From positions 1-35,982 of the IMG/VR virus record IMGVR_UViG_3300021495_000041: a DNA stretch of 35,982 bases. One strand, written 5' to 3'. Both the position numbers and the translations under genes were made by a program. Positions 29,152-35,982 of this stretch are shown here, in pieces. The notes under the pieces were generated by a model. It was not told where the DNA came from and did not search any database. It worked only from the letters and a program-made list of their open reading frames with translations. Source of the stretch: a virus. Each line of letters begins with the position of its first letter. Positions within the stretch are counted from its first letter, which is position 1.

Positions 29152-31300
29152 AGCAAACAACCTCCAAATCTTGCCAAATTTTACGTGTACTTCCACTAAG
29201 ATTTATCACAATATTAGCCTGCCGTATCAAGCCGCGCCCGTACAAGTTGTGCACATCGTCTTCCAGGTCAGCAACTTCACCATCGACAGCACCTTCATAC
29301 GGGACCCGGAAGGTGAACTTTCTCTTAAGGTAGTAGTTATCATCCAAGAATGACTTCCCACGAGTTACAGCAACAGAGTCCGTTGCTATTAGATCATCGT
29401 CTATAGGATCACACTCCTTATCACCCTTACCCATGACTACCTTCACTGAGACAGCAGCGGCTTCTTCAGGGACAACAACACATACTAGGACGGGGCGTTC
29501 TTTTTCATCAGGCGCGAGTTTTCCACACGACACTTTATAGACATCATACTTTGTTGTGTATTTCACACGAAGTACACCACACTTACAGCCCGAAATATGA
29601 AGCGTTTTCCCGGTTCGTACCACACTTCCCCGACACTTACCTACCCAAGTATAGGAGAAGTCCTTGTAAACTGGATGTTTAAGGGAACCGCTCTCATTTG
29701 TGATAGTTATTGTCTCCTCTACCTCTTCCGTTTTCGCACCATGTACTTTTGTCACGGTCCCTGTTGAGACGACCTCGTACGGAAACCCAACTGGGTTTGC
29801 GTACACGCGAATATAAGCGCTATCAACGCCAGCTTCGTAGCATGGTTCACCGTCATCCATCTCCAATGTGAAAGAAACTTCATGACCTGTGGGCTCACCT
29901 TTTACAACCACAGCGTTACAAGTAGGGAGTTCTTCACTGTAGTCTAATGAAACTAAGTTAGTGTACCGATCGTAATGACGTGTTTCCGTTACTTCTGACA
30001 AGTCTTTCGGGCGAACAGTGAATTTTGGTCTGACCAATAAACTCCCGTCCGGTTTAGTACGAACAACAGCGCCTACTGTTTCAGCTAACCTTCCTATTAT
30101 ATCTAGGGGGTAACCTTCAAAACTACCATAAGGAATATAGTAGTCCACCGCTTCCCAATCTAGGGGTACACTACCAGCTAGTTCTGCCGCTATAGATGAC
30201 GCGTTTAGGTCTGACCACTCTTTGTCAACCTTCTCCGCGAACGGTTCTGTTAAGAGTGCTGCTTTAGCTCTCCCCCAAATCGTGAACTCTACTTCTGAAC
30301 CTTCACGTGACTCGAGAAGGAAAGAATATGTTGTGTCACCAACAGTTAATTGGATCCTTTCCACACCCCAGTTATGGGCAGGGTCACACATTGTGAACTT
30401 AGTGGGGTCTTTCACGGTAACCTCAATGTGATTGATCTTTTCGCTCTCTCTTTGGCTAACGTGAACTTCGCTCACGACCGTACTGAAATCAACTCCATCA
30501 ACCTTTAAAGACCAGTCAACCATCCTACGGGTATATGAAGCTAGGATTGACGAACCTATGTCCGGTGCGTTTGTGAACGTAAGTGTTAGATGACCGTTAG
30601 GATCAATGGCCCCACTAGCTATGTAGGTACCTGTTATGTTCCCGTCTTCATCAGCAACACCCTCGTATGAGACACTATTGATAGTGTAATGGATAACAAC
30701 GGAAGATATGTGCGGTGTATAAGTTAGGGTGTCGGTGAACGTCGTACTCACTCCGTCACCGAAACCTACTAGATCACTTGGAGCACCACCAACTGACGAT
30801 CGCAGATAATGCTCAGCAGTCAATGTAAATGTAGTCAAAACGTTACGTAGGAATTGACTCCTTTGTGTTGGGTCACTAGAGATCAGACTCTTCAACTGCT
30901 GCGCGATCCCATCAGTAATCTGATTCATGTGGTAAATGTGTGATGGAGTGTTGTATTTTACGATTGTGTTTTTCAGTTGTTGCACAGCACCGTCAATGAT
31001 TTGAGTTACAGGATAACTCCGTAGAGGTATGTTGAGTTTTGTAACTGTGTTCTTTAAAAACCGAGTTATGTTCTTTGGTGGTGGGAACTCGATTAATCCC
31101 CATTGACGCATCAGCCATATTAGTGGTTGAGCTTGGAACTGGTTCAGCACGCTTCCCGAACTAGTTATTAGATACCAAGGGATATGTGCTTCCCTCAGAA
31201 GGGATAACTGTAAGTATTGTCCTCCTGAATTTGTTAGAATCCCACTACGTGTTTGAACGAAGGCCTTGCCTGTCGTTTGGCCGAAAAGTACAACGGGCAC
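29126..31300 (-). CDS. Baseplate hub protein, gpD/late-control-like
   Basis: The 724-residue protein has four parts. Residues 81-155 hold two and a half helical repeats (LKNTVTKLN...IIDGAVQQ, LKNTIVKYN...ITDGIAQQ). Residues 178-258 are a beta module (GFGDGVSTTFTDTL...LASYTRR) seen in other tail proteins here. Residues about 262-485 fit the gpD/XkdQ hub fold (WSLKVDGVDFS, IQLTVGDTTYSFLLESREG, a YPLDIIGRLAETVGA helix, RPKDLSEVTETRHYDRYTNLV). Residues about 488-620 are the domain shared with the next two genes. The hub ring joins tail tube to spike. The GTG start follows GGGAG, in a 16-base overlap with the end of the gene before. Confidence 0.75.
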   Translation of the reverse strand: MPVVLFGQTTGKAFVQTRSGILTNSGGQYLQLSLLREAHIPWYLITSSGSVLNQFQAQPLIWLMRQWGLIEFPPPKNITRFLKNTVTKLNIPLRSYPVTQIIDGAVQQLKNTIVKYNTPSHIYHMNQITDGIAQQLKSLISSDPTQRSQFLRNVLTTFTLTAEHYLRSSVGGAPSDLVGFGDGVSTTFTDTLTYTPHISSVVIHYTINSVSYEGVADEDGNITGTYIASGAIDPNGHLTLTFTNAPDIGSSILASYTRRMVDWSLKVDGVDFSTVVSEVHVSQRESEKINHIEVTVKDPTKFTMCDPAHNWGVERIQLTVGDTTYSFLLESREGSEVEFTIWGRAKAALLTEPFAEKVDKEWSDLNASSIAAELAGSVPLDWEAVDYYIPYGSFEGYPLDIIGRLAETVGAVVRTKPDGSLLVRPKFTVRPKDLSEVTETRHYDRYTNLVSLDYSEELPTCNAVVVKGEPTGHEVSFTLEMDDGEPCYEAGVDSAYIRVYANPVGFPYEVVSTGTVTKVHGAKTEEVEETITITNESGSLKHPVYKDFSYTWVGKCRGSVVRTGKTLHISGCKCGVLRVKYTTKYDVYKVSCGKLAPDEKERPVLVCVVVPEEAAAVSVKVVMGKGDKECDPIDDDLIATDSVAVTRGKSFLDDNYYLKRKFTFRVPYEGAVDGEVADLEDDVHNLYGRGLIRQANIVINLSGSTRKIWQDLEVVCFENPPSRD

Positions 31301-31312
31301 TTGAGCACTCCC

Positions 31313-32719
31313 TTATTCGACATAGATTTCCAACATCACACCGTTATCACTGTATGGGCCAATCCCAGCCGGAACTACTTCCTTCCACCACAGTGGTGCG
31401 GCTGCGGGGTGAGTTTTAAAAGTAATAGTATCGCCCGACACCCAAGCACCTCCCCAAGCGGAAGGAGGAATCGTAAAGTAAGGCTGACCTGTGTTTGAAT
31501 TTATTGGGCTAAAGCTTGAAGTGATGTTTCCAGTACCGACACTTCCTTCGTTAGCACCAGAGCAAGTGAACTCGGTCGCGCTAGTGAATGTTATAGTCCA
31601 GTCATCCTCTACCGTGCCTTGGTTATCTTCGGTCATCAATGTGTGGTTGAAAGTTCCGTTTGCTGAATTGACCACTACGTCGGAGTGACTTGGTTCTATA
31701 TCCCCAATAGGAACGCATATACCCACGAAAGTGTTCGCAGCGAGGTAATCATTCGCAACAGGTTCCGCTAAGTCTATAGTACAAACATACCCACTCCAAG
31801 AGTAAGCTCGTTTAGTGTAGTCACACGTTATTTGTGTTCCAGAGTCGGGTGGTGCAGTAAAAACAAGGTGAATAACCCCGGTTGTGTAATCTATAGACCC
31901 ACTTGATATATTCATCCCGCTGATATTACCTTCACCATCGTCACTACCTGAATACGTAGCACCACTAATAGTGTAGTAGACTGTTACTGTGTTCGGTTCC
32001 ACGGAGGGGTGCTCTAATGTATCAGTAAAGTCAGTTATGCTTCCATCTCCAGTACCAATAACCTCGCCTGTATACTTGTCATTTGCAACAGTGAGGTACT
32101 CTAGTTCTCCGTTGTCATTGTAGCTGAATACTTTATTGTTTCCTAAGTACGTTCCATATGGGTATACGTCTTCAGAGTCTGCGTCGGGTGCAGATTCCTT
32201 TACCCACATACCTTGCACAGAATCAAATTTCACCGCGTCAAACGCTCTCACACCAGACATGATTGTTTGGCCAACCAAGAAGTGACTGTTGATCGCGATA
32301 GTCATCCCATTTGCAATATGGTAGTCATCACTTTCAAACTCAATCGAGATTTGAGTTGCACCAGCAGTTACGTCCGAGTGTAGTGCGCCTCCACCATACC
32401 ATTTATAGCTGTCATCAATATCCCCCTGAGTGTCTGTCTGTGTCCCCTCAGCTAGATAAAACCTGTCACCCGCTGGACTGGGGTATAAGATGTAAGCTAA
32501 CACACCATATGCAACTTCATTTGCTGCGTTTTTGTTCCATAGGAACTCTTTACGATATCTAGTTTTACCATTCATCCTCTCAGGACGTGTTACGCGAGGG
32601 AATAGATTAAACCGAGTACGGTTTGGTACCTCAATGTAACTTTTTCGCCCACCGTTGTTGTCTGTGTCCGTAACAGTTGCGCTTTTCACAAATGCCAAAT
32701 CGTCTCTTGTTACAGCCAT
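31313..32719 (-). CDS. Structural tail protein with GDG-type beta module
   Basis: The 468-residue protein is soluble and beta-rich, with no membrane segment. Residues about 225-310 contain the module also seen in the hub (IGTGDGSITDFTDTL, then TVYYTISGATYSG, SGSIDYTTGVIHLVF, GTQITCDYTKR). The N-terminus (MAVTRDDLAFVKSATVTDTDNNGG) and the ending (GIGPYSDNGVMLEIYVE) are typical of virion proteins. Position between a small tail protein and the hub suggests a tail-tip or baseplate component; its exact role is unknown. AGGAGGTG precedes the ATG. Confidence 0.65.
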   Translation of the reverse strand: MAVTRDDLAFVKSATVTDTDNNGGRKSYIEVPNRTRFNLFPRVTRPERMNGKTRYRKEFLWNKNAANEVAYGVLAYILYPSPAGDRFYLAEGTQTDTQGDIDDSYKWYGGGALHSDVTAGATQISIEFESDDYHIANGMTIAINSHFLVGQTIMSGVRAFDAVKFDSVQGMWVKESAPDADSEDVYPYGTYLGNNKVFSYNDNGELEYLTVANDKYTGEVIGTGDGSITDFTDTLEHPSVEPNTVTVYYTISGATYSGSDDGEGNISGMNISSGSIDYTTGVIHLVFTAPPDSGTQITCDYTKRAYSWSGYVCTIDLAEPVANDYLAANTFVGICVPIGDIEPSHSDVVVNSANGTFNHTLMTEDNQGTVEDDWTITFTSATEFTCSGANEGSVGTGNITSSFSPINSNTGQPYFTIPPSAWGGAWVSGDTITFKTHPAAAPLWWKEVVPAGIGPYSDNGVMLEIYVE

Positions 32720-32729
32720 ATTTCACCTC

Positions 32730-33116
32730 CTAAAGCTGCTTTACTTCACGTAGTTTTAGTACAACGTCGTACAGCCCACTAGGGTAAATTTGGTTCATCT
32801 CAATACATGGAGGGTCTTCGTGGGCAAAACGGACCTTGTAAGTACTCCCATCATGAGTTAAGTTGTAGGTTGCGTTGGGGACCCGTGCCAATTCGAGGAC
32901 CTCATCAAGTTGATCTTCGGTAAATGTTGACAGCCTCCATTCTCCTAATTTTGTAGTTAGTGTGATTGGCCTTCCGCCGATCAAAGTATGTTCCCACACG
33001 ATTTCTGTGCCCCCCAAAGTCCTATCTACAGATCCTGTTACTTCACTAACTAGTTTTTCATCAACCCAAAGCATGTCAGGTAACTCAATTCCTGCTAACT
33101 TAAACTTTAAACTCAT
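32730..33116 (-). CDS. Small tail protein
   Basis: The 128-residue protein opens LAGIELPDMLWVDE, has GRPITLTT in the middle and VPNATYNLTHDGSTYKVRFAHED near residue 90. I associate this pattern with phage proteins encoded between the tape measure and the hub (Mu-like and siphophage tails). It is probably a tail adaptor or distal-tail component, an assignment from position and pattern only. Its ATG overlaps the stop of the tape-measure gene. Confidence 0.65.
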   Translation of the reverse strand: MSLKFKLAGIELPDMLWVDEKLVSEVTGSVDRTLGGTEIVWEHTLIGGRPITLTTKLGEWRLSTFTEDQLDEVLELARVPNATYNLTHDGSTYKVRFAHEDPPCIEMNQIYPSGLYDVVLKLREVKQL

Positions 33117-35982
33117 GCGTTTGCACCTACTAACGCTTTCCTTTTCAACGCTTTAACTAAACCGTCGACCACATCTGGCCTCCCCCTAAGCGGATATGTC
33201 TCAGAACCTACTCTAAAGTCGAGTCGTACTACTCGTTCAGCCGCAGGTTCTGGTACAAGCCCTCCTTCTTGCATCCGAACGACTGGGGGAGGAGCTAAGG
33301 GGGTGTTCTTACGTAATGATTCAAAGAAGGACACCCCTAATCTTTCCACTACACGTGTTGGTATTACATACTCTCCTGGTTCTAACAATGCAGGCACAAT
33401 ATCTCCTTTGCCTGATCCGGGAACCAAACCACCAAACTGGCGACGTAAATATTTACCAATAAGTCCACCCACATGACGGCTTTCTTCAACGATAATCTTC
33501 ACGTGTATTTCTCTGGGTAGTTCTTTCAGCTTCTTGATCAATGAGGATATTCTTTCTTCTAACTTGGTGTAATACCGGGTCGCCCACTCCTCTGATGCTT
33601 CAAAAGCGGCTTTATGGTCTTCTAACAGCTTGGTCATCTTTTCCATCGTCTCTTTTATATTTGCGGCTTCCTCTTTTTCCTTCTCGATGCGTTTGTCAGC
33701 GAGCATTAGTATGAAATCATGAACCTCTTTTACCTTACGGGCGCCCTCTCTACGTGCTTCGTCTTCTTTCTCCTTAACTATTTTTGTACCCTTCCACGTT
33801 TCTCTTGCTTCTTCAGCCGCCGCTTCGGCCATCTGTTTATATAAAGGTATGGCTTTTCGAGCGAGACTCTCTGCGGCTTCGTAATTGCCTTTGTAGTAGA
33901 GATCCCATGCCTTCCTCATATATTCTGTTGCACGCTCAGAAGCCATACGCTTTCTGTCTTCCGCTGACGCGTGTGTGTTTACCATGTCTTCGATGTCGTG
34001 CCTGAACTCCATCTGCATAACTTCGAACGCGTCTCGCATTTTCTCCACGTTTTGCTGGGCTCTAAGATACTCCAATTGTAAGGTGCGGACCTGTTGGATG
34101 ATGCTAGTATGCACTGAGCGAAGTTGCTCCAACGCAGCTTGTCTCGCGCGAGGTGCTACAACAGCAGATGTTGCGAGTCTTTCGTAAGCACTGATTATTC
34201 GTTCGAGGCTCCCTACATAATCCGCGTCTAACGCCTTTCTTCTAGCATGAGCCGCCTCGTACTCTGCAGTGCCTCTCCTTAGTAACTCAAGTCGCTGTAC
34301 CTCAAACTCACGTGCACTCCTTAGTCCACTAAGGTGTACCTCTGATGATCTGACGACTTGGCTGATGAACTGAGTCTGTAATGAAACCACTTTTTCGATA
34401 TGTGATCGATACTGACGGAAGGTCTCCTCATACACCTCAGAGCCTTCTCTTAGGGCGTCGAGCTTCTCTCGAATCTTCGTAGTGAGTTCTACCTCACGCC
34501 TAATCTGCTCGTCGAGTGTGTCCACACCCAGTGCTGCTTGAATTTGGAGCTCCCTGAATCCTTTCTCACGGATCTCCCGAAGTTCCTTTTCTATGGCAAC
34601 AACCTCTGCGAGTCGCTTTTTAAACTCTTCTGGAGTCTCTGGTTTCAAAAGGGGTGCTTTAGCCACGTCTTCTATAGCTTTCTTTAGTAATTCCTGTTGC
34701 AGCTTTAACTTACTGGATTCAGAGGTGAGTACCCCCGCTGCAGCGGCGCTCTTTGTGTAAGCATCTGTGAGCTCTTTTAGTAACTCGGGGTGCTCCTCTA
34801 AGCTTCCGCCCACCTCTCGTAACTTCTTTGCCAGGGCCTTTAGATGTGTCGCTTGCGCCTCTAGTGCGGGCTTTGCTTCACTGTCGGCTGTGGACGCCCA
34901 CTCAGAGAAAAGATCCGCTAGTTGGTCAAAGTCACCCGCGAGATCTCGCGCAGCCAGTGTACTTCCTGACATTACACGAGCTTGGTCTTCTTGAACCTTA
35001 CTGATCAGGCTGTAAAGTGTGACTTGGTTCTTTAAAGCTGGTTCTATTCCTTTGTGTACACGAAGATGCTCTATGTAAGCGTTACCTAAGGTCTTTACTT
35101 GATCGAGCTCGGTCTTCGTAGCTTTTGTTGACTCCTCGATAGCTTTCTTAAACTTGTTTTCCGCTGAATTTGCTTCTAAGGTAACTTTTTGGAGGTGTTC
35201 TCTTTGTGCCCGTAACCCCCTGTCGGTCAAGAGGCCTTTTTCCTTCGCTTCTTCCAAATCCTCTCTGAGCTTCTGCTCGGCTTCCAACGCGTATTTGTAA
35301 TCAATCGCTCTCTCAATCAATACTTTATAGGATTCAGCAACAGCTAAGTTTAGCCCTCTTTCCTTAGCACGGGTCTCTAAGGTTGTAAGTAAATTTTCTA
35401 CTTCCTTACGGAGATCACGTGTCTGCTTCGTTGACTCACTCGCTCCCTTTGCCATCTCGTCTAAACGGAACGACAAATCAACGAATTTATCCCCCAGACC
35501 CTTTACCTTTCCTCCTATAAAAGGAAGTCTCTCTAAGAGCTTAAGAGTGAGCCCTATGGTTAGTGCTAATCCGGCAAACGCTTCGGTTAGCACACTAGCA
35601 ACGACATTAACTGCTAACTTCCCTAACCAGATGATGGGCTTTATGATGTCGTATAAAAGAGCACCGACTGCTTTGATTACTGGGACTAACCTAATAGTCA
35701 CACCAAACGCTTCCGAAACCGCTCCAATTAGGTTTCTCAGAGCCTGAATGACGCCAAGTACAGCCACAGCTATAAGGGAGAATCGCATTCCCACGGTGCG
35801 AACTATTGACCAAAGAAGCTTAAACTTCTCACCAAGAACGCCAAGCGTACCGATTCCAATATTTGAGATGAAAGTTATTAGCCCGCGAAACCTTCCCAAC
35901 AAACCAGCGAACCTTGTTTCTGATAGCTTTACAAGGCCTATCGCTTGTAAAAAAGCACCGCCCCAAGCACGCGCCGCCGCCT
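33113..35982 (-). CDS. Tail tape measure protein (5' end outside the window)
   Basis: The frame is open to the window edge, so at least 955 residues are visible and the true start lies beyond base 35982. Hydrophobic segments at the visible N-terminal end (LIAVAVLGVIQALRNLIGAV; IIKPIIWLGKLAVNVVASVL) are followed by a very long coiled-coil region rich in Glu, Lys, Leu and Ala. Near the C-terminus is the tape-measure hallmark GGLVPGSGKGDIVPALLEPG followed by EYVIPTRV. Such proteins set tail length and pass through the tail tube during DNA entry; the hydrophobic segments are thought to interact with the host membrane. The adjacent gene order (small tail protein, then hub) is normal for siphophage or myophage tails. 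Confidence 0.9.
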   Translation of the reverse strand, partial: AAARAWGGAFLQAIGLVKLSETRFAGLLGRFRGLITFISNIGIGTLGVLGEKFKLLWSIVRTVGMRFSLIAVAVLGVIQALRNLIGAVSEAFGVTIRLVPVIKAVGALLYDIIKPIIWLGKLAVNVVASVLTEAFAGLALTIGLTLKLLERLPFIGGKVKGLGDKFVDLSFRLDEMAKGASESTKQTRDLRKEVENLLTTLETRAKERGLNLAVAESYKVLIERAIDYKYALEAEQKLREDLEEAKEKGLLTDRGLRAQREHLQKVTLEANSAENKFKKAIEESTKATKTELDQVKTLGNAYIEHLRVHKGIEPALKNQVTLYSLISKVQEDQARVMSGSTLAARDLAGDFDQLADLFSEWASTADSEAKPALEAQATHLKALAKKLREVGGSLEEHPELLKELTDAYTKSAAAAGVLTSESSKLKLQQELLKKAIEDVAKAPLLKPETPEEFKKRLAEVVAIEKELREIREKGFRELQIQAALGVDTLDEQIRREVELTTKIREKLDALREGSEVYEETFRQYRSHIEKVVSLQTQFISQVVRSSEVHLSGLRSAREFEVQRLELLRRGTAEYEAAHARRKALDADYVGSLERIISAYERLATSAVVAPRARQAALEQLRSVHTSIIQQVRTLQLEYLRAQQNVEKMRDAFEVMQMEFRHDIEDMVNTHASAEDRKRMASERATEYMRKAWDLYYKGNYEAAESLARKAIPLYKQMAEAAAEEARETWKGTKIVKEKEDEARREGARKVKEVHDFILMLADKRIEKEKEEAANIKETMEKMTKLLEDHKAAFEASEEWATRYYTKLEERISSLIKKLKELPREIHVKIIVEESRHVGGLIGKYLRRQFGGLVPGSGKGDIVPALLEPGEYVIPTRVVERLGVSFFESLRKNTPLAPPPVVRMQEGGLVPEPAAERVVRLDFRVGSETYPLRGRPDVVDGLVKALKRKALVGANA

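Noticed and set aside
1-35982. tRNA, rRNA or integrase attachment site
   Set aside because: All gaps between genes are under about 100 bases and none folds into a cloverleaf by eye; no integrase gene is present.

Overview
The window looks like part of a tailed-phage (or prophage) genome. A bacterial host is suggested by strong GGAGG-type Shine-Dalgarno sites, sigma70-like promoters, a KhpA-like KH protein and a classic tape-measure protein. Heavy AGA/AGG use for arginine and ATA for isoleucine fits a thermophilic host, but that is inference. No tRNA, rRNA, CRISPR array, integrase or origin was recognised, and no gene-free stretch exceeds about 100 bases.

Layout. (1) 1-12558, mostly + strand: an accessory and early block. 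It opens with a solo TnpB (IS200/IS605 type), then a KH protein, a secreted cysteine-rich peptide, a methyltransferase, two glycosyltransferases, a HicB-like protein, adjacent pyrimidine genes pyrF and pyrE, small zinc-ribbon and membrane proteins, an M15 peptidase (likely endolysin) and a P-loop kinase-like protein. An ATP-dependent DNA ligase (3128-4129) is the only minus-strand gene in this block. (2) 12563-15860, minus strand: a probable chymotrypsin-fold protease, small unknowns, a permuted NlpC/P60-like protein split by a frameshift, a lipoprotein candidate and a metallophosphoesterase. (3) 15924-16702, + strand: a two-gene cassette with its own near-consensus promoter, pointing against the surrounding genes. 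(4) 16665-35982, minus strand: the tail module. In transcription order it holds the tape measure (cut by the window edge), tail proteins, a gpD-like hub, an OB-fold protein, two proteins sharing a domain with the hub, a CAP-domain protein, a Kelch protein, a proline/glutamate-linker protein, a 1715-residue multi-propeller protein and a further propeller-like protein.

How the parts fit. The tail module builds a long tail whose tip carries several unrelated beta-propeller types, presumably for binding a host surface. The M15 peptidase, membrane proteins and NlpC-like protein are candidates for lysis. PyrE and PyrF catalyse the last two steps to UMP and could feed nucleotide or UDP-sugar pools, the latter being relevant to the two glycosyltransferases.

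The most unusual signals are: two unrelated genes that share a nearly identical 18-base initiation region with ACG where the start codon should be (1220-1237, 5171-5188); near-consensus promoters placed so that transcripts would start at the start codon (leaderless mRNAs; 4136-4164 and 15924-15952); a six-blade NHL propeller with a 141-base DNA period inserted inside an InlB-like repeat; and a degenerate methyltransferase paralogue in the opposite-strand cassette. All calls come from reading the sequence, with no database search.
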